A program made the position numbers and the translations under genes. From assembly GCF_024438035.1 (NCBI RefSeq), contig NZ_JANFQF010000009.1, positions 1 to 64,000 of the forward strand: 64,000 bases of DNA, given 5' to 3'. Of the stretch, positions 8,525 to 17,549 are shown piece by piece. The notes under the pieces are model-generated. The model saw only the letters and a program-made list of their open reading frames with translations, did not search any database and had not been told where the DNA came from. Position 1 is the stretch's first letter. Every line of letters starts with the position of its first letter. The stretch comes from Rhodococcus tibetensis (GTDB lineage: Bacteria; Actinomycetota; Actinomycetes; Mycobacteriales; Mycobacteriaceae).

Positions 8525-9291
8525 ACCAGCGATGGGTCCCAGCGCGGTATGCCAGGACTGCCGAATACCTGTTTCCCGCGTCGCAGGAAGCGGTGGCAAC
8601 ATTGGGGCTGCGACGCGGTGATGTTCTGCTGGACAGCGCTACCGGTACGGGAAACGCTGCCGTGGTTGCCCTCGCACATGGGGCACAAGTCATCGGCGTG
8701 GATTCCTCACCCGAGCAGATCGCCGCGGCCCGCGAACGACTCCCGACCACGAATGCCGAGTTCGTCGTGGCCGACGCCGCAGATCTTCCGTTTCCGACCG
8801 CGTATGCCGACGCCGGGGTATCGGTATTCGGGATCATCTTCGCGCACGATCCAGCACGTGCTCTCTCGGAGTTGGTGCGATGCGTGCGCCCCAGTGGACC
8901 GGTCGCATTCACCACGCTCAGCGCGGATGGGTGGCCGAACGGGGCACGAAGGATACTCGCCGACGAACTGAACGCACCACCACCGCAATTCCCGAGCATA
9001 TGGAGCAATCCCGAAGCCGCCGACCAAGCAGCCGCGAGTTCCGGGCTGGAAACGATCGAGGTCCGATCCCGCTCATTGCGGTTGCCACTGGATGGTCGGC
9101 GCAGCCTCGCTGATCAAGTCACCGAGCAGATGGGCGCACTGGCGGCCATGCGAACGCAACTGGAAACCCTCGGCCGGTGGCACCAAGCAAGCACCCGACT
9201 GGACGAATACCTCGATGCGTGCACACATCTCGACACCAACACCCCCGAACTGGCCGATCCCTACCTCGTGGTGACCGGGCACAAGCGCTGA
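8521..9291 (+). CDS. Class I SAM-dependent methyltransferase
   Basis: The 256-residue enzyme shows methyltransferase motif I as VLLDSATGTGNAAVVAL at about residues 38-54, motif II acidic residue in VIGVDSSPEQ, and the motif around VVADAADLPFP. This is the UbiE/Methyltransf_11 type that methylates small molecules. The Gly-rich loop reads SATGTGN rather than the commoner DxGxGxG, so the first Asp is one residue earlier (LLD). It overlaps the upstream gene by four bases and is the last gene of the exporter operon. The substrate cannot be predicted. Together with an oxygenase-like protein, a reductase-like protein and an exporter it looks like a small-molecule modification cassette. Confidence 0.8.
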   Translation: MNQRWVPARYARTAEYLFPASQEAVATLGLRRGDVLLDSATGTGNAAVVALAHGAQVIGVDSSPEQIAAARERLPTTNAEFVVADAADLPFPTAYADAGVSVFGIIFAHDPARALSELVRCVRPSGPVAFTTLSADGWPNGARRILADELNAPPPQFPSIWSNPEAADQAAASSGLETIEVRSRSLRLPLDGRRSLADQVTEQMGALAAMRTQLETLGRWHQASTRLDEYLDACTHLDTNTPELADPYLVVTGHKR

Positions 9292-9383
9292 ACAGAGCAC
9301 AGACACGCTCATCCGGACCCTTTGACCCTCCTGGACGCCGCACCTGCGTCCCCGGGGGGACGGTCCGAACCTCTGTCGCGTCA

Positions 9384-10318
9384 TCATCTCCGCTTACGAG
9401 CTGCTGGGTCGGTGTGGGCCTGCCACCGGATCAGCGCCTCGGCGGACGGCCCCGCATACTTGCCGAGCGATCGCACCGAGGTGTGCCCGCTCATGCGCAT
9501 CAGCATCGGCGTGGACGCCCCGTCCTCCGCCGCGTGCGTCAACCGGCTATGACGAAGTTGATGCAACGTGAACGGCCCGCGCGCGAAATCGGCGGTGTGA
9601 TGCTCGAACAATTCGAGGGCCCGCCGATATGACAACCGTCCCCGCAAGGTCGACGGGTCGATATCGCCCACGGCCATACCGGGTTTCGCCTTTCGGTCGG
9701 TCAGGAACACCGGCCCGCTCCTGCGGCCGGCCAGCAGCCTCGGCAGCAGTCGCGCGGTGCCGGTCTGCCAGGCACCACATCCCTGGCCCCACCCTTGCGG
9801 GTCACCGTGAACACCGGTTCGCCGTATCCAGGTCCGGGATATCGAGCAGCAACAGCTTGTCGGCGCGGGCGGCGGTCTCGTACAGCATCGTCCACAACAC
9901 CCGCTCCCGCAGCGGCACATCCTTGGAGAGCAGCCCGGTGACCTCGTCGCGAGTCATCGCCCGGGCGATGGTCAGGCGGCACCTTCTGCGGCACCAGCCG
10001 CACGAGCGGCTCACCGACCAGCCACTCCTGCGCACGCCAGTACTCGCACGCCGCTCGCAGGGAGGCAAGACGGACGTTGAACGTCTGGGCAGAGCTGCCG
10101 CCCCACTTGAACGTGAACCAGCCACCAACCCGCTCGGCCTCCAGCAGACCCACGTCCGAGTCCGCGCCGAAGTCGCGTACGAGCTGATCGAGGGCGACGG
10201 CGTACCCGCGGCGGGTGTTGGCGCTCGGGATCGTCGACAAGAACTGATCCACCGCATCCTTCAACCGCACGCCGCGCACCGGCAGCGCCCGCACCTGTCC
10301 CACGATCAGTCCTTCCAC
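9384..10318 (-). pseudogene. Tyrosine recombinase (TnpI-like) with several frameshifts
   Basis: Reading the minus strand in successive frames rebuilds a phage-integrase-type recombinase. The N-terminal core-binding region (SANTRRGYAVALDQLVRDFG) lies in the frame starting at 10318. Then MTRDEVTGLLSKDVPLRERV and ETAARADKLLLLDIPD (with the first catalytic Arg) lie in a second frame. VTRKGGARDVV (catalytic Lys) returns to the first frame, and HQLRHSRLTH, MSGHTSVRSLGKYAG (His/Arg, His and the Tyr nucleophile) follow in a third frame ending at 9384. All catalytic residues survive but at least three shifts separate them, so this copy should be inactive unless these are sequencing errors. In Tn3 elements of the Tn4430 type such a recombinase resolves cointegrates. 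Its position next to a palindromic site supports that role. Confidence 0.8.
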
Positions 10319-10339
10319 CCGGCTTATCGGATCCCGATC

Positions 10340-10442
10340 GGCGCTACAGCAGATAATTTACGGAGTCGCCCGGTGTGGAGCGGGCTGTAGCGCCTGGTCG
10401 CGATGGAGGTTACCGCAGATAATAGGCCATTGTCTGCGGTAA
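10340..10442. other. Candidate internal resolution site for the tyrosine recombinase
   Basis: Immediately upstream of the recombinase start are two perfect inverted repeats. GGCGCTACAG at 10340-10349 pairs with 10385-10394. TTACCGCAGA at 10410-10419 pairs with TCTGCGGTAA at 10433-10442 across 13 bases. The latter has the shape of a tyrosine-recombinase core site. The motif GCAGATAAT occurs twice (10349-10357 and 10415-10423), as expected of accessory direct repeats. Assignment as a resolution site is inferred from position and symmetry. Confidence 0.55.
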
Positions 10443-10445
10443 CTC

Positions 10446-10461
10446 CTTAGCGCGACTTTTC
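10446..10461 (-). repeat. Internal partial copy of the Tn3 terminal repeat
   Basis: CTTAGCGCGACTTTTC here is identical to 10548-10563 of the right terminal repeat, in the same orientation and 102 bp further in. The GGGG terminus is missing, so it is a partial copy, perhaps a trace of an older end. Confidence 0.6.
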
Positions 10462-10540
10462 GCGGATCTGGGCAGTGCCCTGTGTCCGTCCGGACGAAAC
10501 CCACTGCTAAACAGTCAATCTCGGGAACCAAGAGATGTCA

Positions 10541-10578
10541 GATACCGCTTAGCGCGACTTTTCTCGCCACTGGACCCC
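10541..10578 (-). repeat. Right terminal inverted repeat of the Tn3 element
   Basis: Read on the minus strand it begins GGGGTCCAGTGGCGAGAAAA and mirrors the left end. It also overlaps the last codons of the interrupted membrane gene. Confidence 0.85.
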
Positions 10579-11087
10579 GCATGCCGTGCCGTCGTTCAAT
10601 CTCTCGGCTGTATGCACCGAGATCATGACGATCAGCGCCACCGCGATCAGACCCGACGAAAGTCGCGGAACATCCAATTCAGTTGTCCAATAGGACAATA
10701 CAAGCGCAGTTCCCACAAAGATCGAACCCTGCCCTACCGCGACAGCTGCTTTGGCCATCGCCTGGGCATGGGCGCACACACGGGGATCCGACCGACCGGT
10801 TGTATGCCACCCCCACACAATGAAGTTGATCCCAACTACCAGCCCACCAAGGACACCCAAGATCGCTGCCGCATCCCCGAAGTGATAGTGACACCGACAC
10901 GCCACGATGGAGGACTGCCGCCCCACGACCCCTCCCAATTGACGAACGCCAGCATCCCACACACGAGGAGGTACACACCCGCGCCCAGCCCTACCATCTC
11001 CGTGATCCGCCCCTGAATGGCCTGCGCATGCTCACGCACCTGCACCGCATCAGGCGCACCCACACCATCATCAACCCCGACGCTCAC
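10579..11087 (-). pseudogene. Small membrane protein interrupted by the transposon
   Basis: A GTG at 11087 follows AGGGGGAA and opens a frame reading VSVGVDDGVGAPDAV, a soluble lead of about 30 residues, then a helix (MVGLGAGVYLLVCGMLAFV). Near 10880-10930 the good frame shifts by one. The neighbouring frame continues with three more hydrophobic segments (AAILGVLGGLVVGINFIVW, GQGSIFVGTALVLSYW, SSGLIAVALIVMISVH) and runs into the transposon end after NDGTAC. Deleting the transposon at CATGC gives four more residues (RHQP) and a stop at 1034-1036. So the insertion hit the last codons, while the frameshift upstream is an independent lesion or an error. Four membrane spans; family not recognised. 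Confidence 0.5.
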
Positions 11088-11255
11088 GTTCCCCCTGTGT
11101 TCCACAGCTTCCTACCGGCTGAAGAGCACCCAGAATTTCATACTGGACCGACACAGCACTCCCTCGGAAAACTACGCGTGTGCTCGATGTACTCGTCTAG
11201 CACCGCTCGGGCTGGCCACCGCTGATCGGCAAACGCACGGCGCACACGCTTGCTG
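11088..11255. other. Intergenic gap, nothing recognised
   Basis: No coding frame or clear regulatory element between the membrane gene start and the LacI operators. Confidence 0.4.
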
Positions 11256-11304
11256 CAATCCTTGCGCAAGGATTGACAATCTTGCGCAAGCTGACGGATA
11301 GTAT
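11256..11304 (+). promoter_or_regulatory. LacI-type double operator with embedded promoter
   Basis: CAATCCTTGCGCAAGGATTG at 11256-11275 is a perfect 20-bp palindrome with a central CG, the form bound by LacI-family repressors. Its core CTTGCGCAAG recurs at 11281-11290, exactly 20 bp (two helical turns) away. TTGACA at 11273-11278 and GATAGT at 11297-11302 (18-bp spacing) make a plausible sigma-A promoter, with the second operator between the two hexamers. Binding would block transcription of the regulator and the operon behind it. Confidence 0.75.
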
Positions 11305-11342
11305 GTGTCGGCAGTCACAACGAACAGCGAGGCGGTAGCACC

Positions 11343-12359
11343 GTGGCACCCACCTTGACCGAGGTCGCACAACGCGCAGGAGTATCCCTGTCCACCGCGT
11401 CACGGGCGTTCAGTTCCCCAGACCGGATCGGACCGGACACACTCGCGCGGATCATCGCCGTCGCCGACGAGATCGGCTACCGGGCGGCGTCACCGACCCG
11501 CACCGACGTCGTACGCCCCACCGCCACCACCGTCGCGGTCGTGGTGCCCGACATCGGACACACGGTGTTCGCGAGCTTCGTGAAGGCGGCGCAGGCTCAG
11601 GGGTGGCACCGGCGCCAGACGGTGCTCCTCACCGACACCGACGGCAGCGCCGACCGCGAGCGTGAGGTTCTCGGCGAGTTGCAAGGTCGCGTCGACGCGC
11701 TCGTGGTCTGCGCTCCACGGCTGCCCGCATCGGACATCGTGCAGCTCGCCGGCCACACCCCCTTGGTGCTCGTCAACCGCTCGTCACCCGAATGCGATTG
11801 CATCGTGGCGGATTCCGAGGACGGAATTCGCCAGGCCATCGACTACCTCGTCGCTCTCGGGCACGAGCACCTCGCCTACGTCCAGGGCTCGCCGCAGTCC
11901 TGGTCGAACCAGCGCCGCGTCGCCGCGGTCGAAGAGTTCTGCAAGGCCCGGGATGTGCAGCTGAGTCTGCTCGGCTGGCAGCAGGAAACCCTCGCGGGCG
12001 GCCATGCCGCAGCCGCGGGCGTGATCGCGACCGGCGCGAGCGCCGTGATCACACACAACGATCCGATGGCTATCGGAGTGATGAACGGCGTCCGCGCAAT
12101 GGGCTTCTCGGTGCCGGCGGACCTGAGCGTCGTCGGCATCGACGACTCGCCGCTCGCCGAACTCGCCAGCCCTGCGCTCACCAGCATCAACGTGCCAATG
12201 GCACGAGCCGGCGTGCTGAGTCTGGACCTGGTGTTCCAGCGCGCGAACGAGCCGGACTCCGATATCCGAGAAATCCATCTCCCCACTCAACTGGTCGTCC
12301 GGGCTTCGGCCGGACCGGCGCACGATCGGGTGTTTCGCCCCGGAAAAGAGAGCCGCTAG
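11343..12359 (+). CDS. LacI-family repressor of the sugar-acid operon
   Basis: The 338-residue regulator opens with the LacI helix-turn-helix (TLTEVAQRAGVSLSTASRAF, residues 4-23) and the hinge-helix region. A periplasmic-binding-protein-like effector domain follows (VAVVVPDIGHTVFASFVKAA; VVGIDDSPLAELASPALTSI near residue 260). GTG 11343 is preceded by GAGGCGG. It is the first gene behind two perfect CTTGCGCAAG operators and abuts the dehydrogenase, whose ATG is at 12360. It is therefore probably autoregulated and controls the whole operon. The inducer is likely a sugar acid or a pathway intermediate such as KDG, but sequence alone does not show which. Confidence 0.93.
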   Translation: MAPTLTEVAQRAGVSLSTASRAFSSPDRIGPDTLARIIAVADEIGYRAASPTRTDVVRPTATTVAVVVPDIGHTVFASFVKAAQAQGWHRRQTVLLTDTDGSADREREVLGELQGRVDALVVCAPRLPASDIVQLAGHTPLVLVNRSSPECDCIVADSEDGIRQAIDYLVALGHEHLAYVQGSPQSWSNQRRVAAVEEFCKARDVQLSLLGWQQETLAGGHAAAAGVIATGASAVITHNDPMAIGVMNGVRAMGFSVPADLSVVGIDDSPLAELASPALTSINVPMARAGVLSLDLVFQRANEPDSDIREIHLPTQLVVRASAGPAHDRVFRPGKESR

Positions 12360-13364
12360 ATGAAAATCGTTGTTGCCGACAGCAACCTGATTCCGCACCG
12401 ATCCCGGCTCGAGGCCGCAGTTCCGTCCGATTCGCGGCTGTCCTGGCACGGCAGCTTCGACGAGGCTGCCCTGATCGAAGATCTGCGCGACGCCGACGTC
12501 TACGTCGGGGGAAAGTTCACACCGTCCATGGCATCGTCTGCCGAGCGGTTGCGTCTCGTCCACGTCGCGGGTGCAGGAACCGACAACGTTGCCTTCGATG
12601 CCCTGACGCCGGACATTCTGGTGGCGAACACTTTCCATCACGAGAAGTCGATCGCCGAATACGTCGTGGCTGCCGCGGTGATGCTCCGGCGCGGTTTCGT
12701 GGCCCAGGACAAGGCACTCCGGCAGGGCGTCTGGGCGACCTCGGTCTACGACGACGGACTCGCACAGTCGAATTCGCTGCAAGGCGCACGAGTGGGCTTC
12801 GTGGGCTTCGGCCACATCGGCCACGCCACATGGACTCTGTTCCGGGCGTTCGGCGCGACAGGAGCGGCCGTGACCGGTCGTGGCAACGTCGACGCGCCGA
12901 GTGCAGGACTGGACTGGGCCGCCGACGTGTCCCAACTCGGGCGTCTCCTCGTCGAATCCGATGTCGTCGTGGTGTCCGCACCGCTCGACGACCGGACGCG
13001 AGGCATGATCGGTGCCGACGAATTGCGCGCGCTCGGCCGCGAGGGTGTGCTGGTCAATGTGGGCCGCGGACCTCTCGTCCAGGAGCAGGCCCTGTTCGAC
13101 GCACTGTCCTCGTCGACCATCGCCGCTGCGGCCATCGACGTCTGGTACGACTATCCCGGACCCGACGGTCGCGGGACGCCCAGCGCTCTCCCGTTCTCCG
13201 ACCTCCCCAACATCCTGATGACACCGCATTCTTCCGGGGTCACACAACAGACTTTCGTCGGCCGCGTCGACGACATCGCCGACAACATCACTCGACTCGC
13301 GCGCGGTGAGCAACTGCGCAACGTCGTCGCACTCGCCGTCGGCTCGAAAGGAACACGAGCATGA
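12360..13364 (+). CDS. D-isomer-specific 2-hydroxyacid dehydrogenase
   Basis: The 334-residue NAD(P)-dependent dehydrogenase has the Rossmann motif in [21 protein letters not shown] (about residues 145-165), the substrate Arg region [13 protein letters not shown], the catalytic-loop [11 protein letters not shown], and a catalytic His in MTPHSSGV. The order fits the D-2-hydroxyacid dehydrogenase superfamily. It starts directly after the LacI stop and overlaps manD by four bases. In this operon it could interconvert a 2-keto- and 2-hydroxy-aldonate. No other gene of the pathway needs it, so its step is not obvious. Confidence 0.88.
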   Translation: MKIVVADSNLIPHRSRLEAAVPSDSRLSWHGSFDEAALIEDLRDADVYVGGKFTPSMASSAERLRLVHVAGAGTDNVAFDALTPDILVANTFHHEKSIAEYVVAAAVMLRRGFVAQDKALRQGVWATSVYDDGLAQSNSLQGARVGFVGFGHIGHATWTLFRAFGATGAAVTGRGNVDAPSAGLDWAADVSQLGRLLVESDVVVVSAPLDDRTRGMIGADELRALGREGVLVNVGRGPLVQEQALFDALSSSTIAAAAIDVWYDYPGPDGRGTPSALPFSDLPNILMTPHSSGVTQQTFVGRVDDIADNITRLARGEQLRNVVALAVGSKGTRA

Positions 13365-14578
13365 CCGACAAGATCATCTCAGCGGAGGTGCTGGTCTGCA
13401 GCCCCACCCGCAACTTCGTCACTCTGAAGATCACCACCGCCGACGGCGTCGTCGGCTACGGTGACGCCACGCTCAACGGCCGTGAACTGTCGGTCGCGTC
13501 GTATCTCCGGGACCATGTCGCGCCCTTGCTGATCGGGCGCGACCCGGCGCGGATCGAGGACACCTGGCAATACCTTTATCGCGGCGTGTACTGGCGGCGC
13601 GGACCCGTCACGATGGCCGCGATCGGAGCCGTCGACGTCGCCCTCTGGGACATCAAGGGCAAGACCCTCGGCCAGCCCGTCTATCAGTTGCTCGGCGGTG
13701 CCGTCCGCGACCGGGTGCTCTCCTACACCCACGCGACCGGGTGGGACGCGCCCGCGTTGCTCGACTCCGTCGATGCCAAGCGCGCGAACGGCTTTCAGGC
13801 GATTCGAGTGCAGTCCGGGGTTCCCGGCCTGGATTCGGTGTACGGCGTGCACCAGGGCGCCGCCGGATACGAGCCCGCGAGCCGCGGCGCCCTTCCGGTC
13901 GAGGAAGTGTGGGACACCGACGCGTACCTCAACCATGCACCCCGAATCCTCGAAGCCGTACGTGAACACGTCGGCCCCGACCTCAAATTGCTGCACGACG
14001 CCCACCATCGGCTCACCCCGCAGCAGGCCGCGCGGCTGGGGAAGGCCGTCGAACACGTGAACCTGTTCTGGCTAGAGGACGTCACGCCGGCCGAGAACCA
14101 GGACGCGCTGCGTCTGGTGCGCAACCACACCACCACACCCCTGGCGATCGGAGAGGTTTTCAACACGATCTGGGACTGCCAGCACCTGATCACCGAACAG
14201 TTGATCGACTTCATCCGCGTGGCCATCGTCCACGCGGGCGGAATCAGCCACGTCCGCAAGATCTTCGCGCTCGCCGAGGTGTACCAGGTTCGCGGCGGAC
14301 CGCACGGCCCGTCGGACGTCTCGCCGATCTCCCTGGGCGCGAGCCTGCACCTCGGGCTCGCGACGCCGAACTTCGGAATCCAGGAGTACATGGGTTACGA
14401 CCCGCTCGTCAGCGAGGTCTTCCCTCACGCGTGGTCGTTCTCGGACGGGCACCTCACCCCCGGCGACGTTCCGGGCATCGGAGTGAGCATGAACGAGGAA
14501 CTCGCGGAGCAGTATCCGTACGAGCAGGCCTATCTCCCGGTCGCCCGGCGCCGCGACGGCTCCATGACGGATTGGTGA
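13361..14578 (+). CDS. manD: D-mannonate dehydratase (enolase superfamily, ManD type)
   Basis: The 405-residue enzyme of the mandelate-racemase/ManD branch dehydrates D-mannonate (some members D-gluconate) to 2-keto-3-deoxy-D-gluconate using Mg2+. Metal-binding and catalytic residues are in place: Asp and His in [11 protein letters not shown], Glu in [13 protein letters not shown], Glu in [10 protein letters not shown], and the later His in [11 protein letters not shown]. The Arg and Tyr of the active-site loop are in [16 protein letters not shown]. Length and whole-length similarity fit ManD. Low-efficiency members of this subgroup are associated with L-gulonate/L-idonate pathways rather than glucuronate catabolism, which matches the neighbours. 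Overlaps the upstream gene (ATGA) and is followed five bases later by the fructuronate reductase-like gene. Confidence 0.93.
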   Translation: MTDKIISAEVLVCSPTRNFVTLKITTADGVVGYGDATLNGRELSVASYLRDHVAPLLIGRDPARIEDTWQYLYRGVYWRRGPVTMAAIGAVDVALWDIKGKTLGQPVYQLLGGAVRDRVLSYTHATGWDAPALLDSVDAKRANGFQAIRVQSGVPGLDSVYGVHQGAAGYEPASRGALPVEEVWDTDAYLNHAPRILEAVREHVGPDLKLLHDAHHRLTPQQAARLGKAVEHVNLFWLEDVTPAENQDALRLVRNHTTTPLAIGEVFNTIWDCQHLITEQLIDFIRVAIVHAGGISHVRKIFALAEVYQVRGGPHGPSDVSPISLGASLHLGLATPNFGIQEYMGYDPLVSEVFPHAWSFSDGHLTPGDVPGIGVSMNEELAEQYPYEQAYLPVARRRDGSMTDW

Positions 14579-14583
14579 CGAGC

Positions 14584-16119
14584 ATGTCCGTACCGACACT
14601 CTCGCGCCGAAACGTTCCCGCCGCGGCACAGATCCAACGGCGGGCGCCGGAAGGCACCGGGATCGTGCACCTGGGCCTCGGCAACTTCCACCGCGCACAC
14701 CAGGCGGTGTACACCGCGCTCGCGATGGAACGCGAACCCGGACCGTGGGGCATCCTCGGTGTCGCGAGCCGGTCGAGCACCGTCGCCGATGCGATGAACG
14801 CACAGGACCTCCTGTACAGCGTCGTCGAGATCTCGCCGGAGGGTTCTCGTGTGAGCGTCCCGGGTTCGCACACCGGAACCCTGGTGGCCGAACAGGACCC
14901 GGAGTCCGTCGTCCGCGCAATCGCGGACCCGGCGACGAAGATCGTCACGATCACGGTGACCGAACACGGGTACACGGTGTCACCCGAGACCGGGTCCCTC
15001 GACCTCGACTCCGACGCCGTTCGCCGCGACCTCGGCGAGGTGTGGACGCCCCGCACCACGATCGGGCAGATCGCCCGCGGACTGGCCCTGCGGGCGAGCA
15101 CACACGCGGCCCCGGTCACGGTCCTCAGCTGCGACAACCTGCTGTCCAACGGGCGCCAGACCGAAAGACTCGTACGCGAGTTCGTCGGCACGTTCGCACC
15201 GACTCTGCGCGACGACCTGCTGTCCTGGATGGACTCGTCCGTGACGTTCCCCAACTCCATGGTGGACCGGATCGTGCCTTCCGGTTCGGACCGCTACAAC
15301 GAGACGGCACTGGCACACCTCGGCGTGCGCGACACGATCGCCGTTCCCGCGGAGCCGTTCACGATGTGGGTCATGGAGGAGCGGTTCGCCGCCGGTCGTC
15401 CCGCCTGGGAGCACGGTGGCGCGCTGTTCACCGACGACGTGGAGCCGTACGAGCTGATGAAGGTCCGGCTGCTCAACGGGACGCATTCGCTCATCGCCTA
15501 CCTCGGCGCACTCGACGGGCGTGCCACCATCCCCGAGTCCGTGGCGCAACCGTTCGTCGAGGCCGCAGCGCGGCGCATCCTTTGTGACGAGTACCTGCCG
15601 ACGGTCACCGTTCCCGAATCGGTGGACACGGACGACTACATCCGGCAGCTCTTCTCGCGTTGGTCCAATACCGCGCTGGGACACCGCACCTCGCAGGTCG
15701 GATCCGACGGATCGGTGAAACTGGCGCAGCGCATCCCGATCCCCGCACTCGAACACCTCCGCCGCGGCACGGTCCCGCAGTACCTTTCTCTCACGGTCGC
15801 GGCATACCTCTGCTGCATCGCCCCGCCGCCCGGGTTCGACCCCGGCCCGCACGCACGATCCATGACCGACCCCGCTCGACCGCGCCTGGCAGGAATGGCC
15901 GACAACGCCGCGTCCACTACCGAATTCGTTCGCTCCGTCTTCGTCGATGGAGGTCTGTTTCCCAGCACTCTCGCTTCGCACACCGAGTTCGTCTCGCGAA
16001 TCGCCGACTTCGTCGACATCATCGTGCGCCACGGGCCGGCAGCCGCCGCCGGCGAAGCATCCGACCCGGTCCCGGACCTCGGGACGATCACATCGCTGCA
16101 GTCCAGCGCGACCATCTGA
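14584..16119 (+). CDS. Mannitol-dehydrogenase-family enzyme, probable D-fructuronate reductase
   Basis: The 511-residue long-chain polyol dehydrogenase has the N-terminal cofactor motif IVHLGLGNFHRAHQAVYT and the family's catalytic Lys/Asn/His set in ELMKVRLLNGTHSLIAYLG. UxuB-type members reduce D-fructuronate to D-mannonate; mannitol dehydrogenases are relatives, so specificity is inferred from the adjacent mannonate dehydratase. The ATG at 14584 is chosen because it lies just after the manD stop. The frame is open further upstream but that stretch is inside manD. Product of this enzyme would feed ManD directly. Confidence 0.87.
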   Translation: MSVPTLSRRNVPAAAQIQRRAPEGTGIVHLGLGNFHRAHQAVYTALAMEREPGPWGILGVASRSSTVADAMNAQDLLYSVVEISPEGSRVSVPGSHTGTLVAEQDPESVVRAIADPATKIVTITVTEHGYTVSPETGSLDLDSDAVRRDLGEVWTPRTTIGQIARGLALRASTHAAPVTVLSCDNLLSNGRQTERLVREFVGTFAPTLRDDLLSWMDSSVTFPNSMVDRIVPSGSDRYNETALAHLGVRDTIAVPAEPFTMWVMEERFAAGRPAWEHGGALFTDDVEPYELMKVRLLNGTHSLIAYLGALDGRATIPESVAQPFVEAAARRILCDEYLPTVTVPESVDTDDYIRQLFSRWSNTALGHRTSQVGSDGSVKLAQRIPIPALEHLRRGTVPQYLSLTVAAYLCCIAPPPGFDPGPHARSMTDPARPRLAGMADNAASTTEFVRSVFVDGGLFPSTLASHTEFVSRIADFVDIIVRHGPAAAAGEASDPVPDLGTITSLQSSATI

Positions 16120-16169
16120 CTCCCTCACCCCTGCCCGGACGATTCCGGGAACCACCAATGGAGGAATCC

Positions 16170-17549
16170 ATGGACACTACACTCGACCCCACGGTGAACC
16201 CGAAAACTCCCGGCCGCGCAGGCGGTACACCCCAGGCAGACCCGTCCGCGGTCCGCCGGGCAGCGTGGGCGGGGCTCATCGGCACCACGCTCGAGCAGTA
16301 CGACTTCGTCATCTACGGCACCGCTTCGGCGCTGATCTTCAACACACTGTTCTTCCCGAACATCTCGCCGGCGGCGGGCATCCTCGCGAGCTTCAGCGCC
16401 TACGCCGTCGGGTTTCTCGCCCGGCCGCTCGGCGGCCTGTTCTTCTCGCGTTACGGAGAGCGTCTCGGCCGCAAGTGGGTGCTCGTCGCAACGCTGATGC
16501 TGATGGGCGGCGCGACACTGTGTATCGGCCTGCTGCCCACCTACAGTCAGGTCGGGCTGCTTGCACCCGCTCTCCTCGTCGCGTGCCGGTTCTTCCAGGG
16601 GTTCGGCGCGGGCGCCGAACAATCAGGTGGTGCAACCCTTCTGACAGAGACCGCTCAGATAGGCAGGAGAGGTAGGCTTGCCGCCCTGGTGATGACCGGA
16701 GCCGCGCTGGGCACAGCGCTCGGCGCAGTCGCGTGGATCGCCGCGCAGCTCCTCCCGGAAGAGCAGCTCATGTCCTGGGGCTGGCGTCTCGTCTTCATCA
16801 GCAGTCTGTTCGTCACGGTCGCCGCATTCGTCATCCGTCGCAAGCTCAACGAGAGCCCGGTGTTCCAGGAACTCAAGGAGCAGCACCACGTTCCGAAGAC
16901 GCCCGTAAAGGAGATCTTCGCGAACGGCAAGAAGCCGCTGTTCATCGTCATGTTCATGACCATCGGCATCAGCGCGCAGTCGTACACGTATCAGGTGTTC
17001 ATGGCGTCGTACCTCAAGAACGACGTGCATGTCGACCCCACGTTCATTCCCAAGGTGCTGCTGGTCGGGGCCATCTGCGGCGGCATCGCGGCATACGGGT
17101 TCGGTCGGTTGTCCGATCGGGTGGGCCGCAAGCCGGTGTACATCTCGATCGTGATCGCCCTCATCATCCTGCCGGTGCCGACGTTCCTGGCCCTGAACAC
17201 CGGCTCACACTTGTTGATCACGATGGCGATGATCGTCGGCTTCATCCTGGCCTGCCAGGGCGCCGTCGGCGTCACCATGAGCTACTTCCCGGAGATCTTC
17301 GGCTCCCGCTACCGCTACGCCGGCGTCACTCTCGGCCGTGAATTCGCCTCGATCTTCGGGGGCGGTGTCGCGCCACTGATTTGTGCGGCCCTCGTCACGG
17401 CCTTCTCCGGCTCGTGGATTCCGGTGGCCGTCTACATGATCGTGATGGCGGTGACGGTTCTGATCGCCTCGACGATGGCACCGGAAACCCGCGACCGCGA
17501 CCTCACGCTGGCGGCCAACGCCACCGACCGCGAGGTGACGGCGGCATGA
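16170..17549 (+). CDS. MFS sugar-acid/proton symporter
   Basis: The 459-residue twelve-helix importer belongs to the metabolite:H+ symporter branch (ShiA/ProP-like). It shows GTTLEQYDFVIYGTASALIF in helix 1, the signature FFSRYGERLGRKWVLV in the loop between helices 2 and 3, and the repeated GRLSDRVGRKPVYI in the middle loop. GGAGG lies six bases before ATG 16170; ATG 16158 is an in-frame alternative. It lies between the fructuronate reductase-like gene and the aldolase, overlapping the latter by four bases. Uptake of the aldonate substrate is the likely job, inferred from context. Confidence 0.88.
   Translation: MDTTLDPTVNPKTPGRAGGTPQADPSAVRRAAWAGLIGTTLEQYDFVIYGTASALIFNTLFFPNISPAAGILASFSAYAVGFLARPLGGLFFSRYGERLGRKWVLVATLMLMGGATLCIGLLPTYSQVGLLAPALLVACRFFQGFGAGAEQSGGATLLTETAQIGRRGRLAALVMTGAALGTALGAVAWIAAQLLPEEQLMSWGWRLVFISSLFVTVAAFVIRRKLNESPVFQELKEQHHVPKTPVKEIFANGKKPLFIVMFMTIGISAQSYTYQVFMASYLKNDVHVDPTFIPKVLLVGAICGGIAAYGFGRLSDRVGRKPVYISIVIALIILPVPTFLALNTGSHLLITMAMIVGFILACQGAVGVTMSYFPEIFGSRYRYAGVTLGREFASIFGGGVAPLICAALVTAFSGSWIPVAVYMIVMAVTVLIASTMAPETRDRDLTLAANATDREVTAA

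Larger units (their letters stand above)
1055..10578. mobile_element. Tn3-family transposon with metabolic/export cargo
   Basis: The element is bounded by imperfect inverted repeats beginning GGGG, the hallmark of Tn3-family ends, at 1055-1092 and 10541-10578. Inside lie a full-length Tn3-type transposase, five cargo genes, and a tyrosine recombinase in place of the usual serine resolvase. Flanking 5-mers are CATGT on the left and GCATG on the right, so the expected 5-bp target duplication is only approximate (CATG shared). The sequence just outside both ends continues the inverted symmetry for about seven bases (CGGCATG). Joining the flanks at CATGC restores a stop codon to the membrane gene on the right. 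The cargo is compact and regulated, which suggests a functional passenger module. Confidence 0.82.

Noticed and set aside
11784-13313. Long frames opposite the LacI and dehydrogenase genes on both strands
   Set aside because: The sense genes have full family motifs and operon spacing; the others have none.
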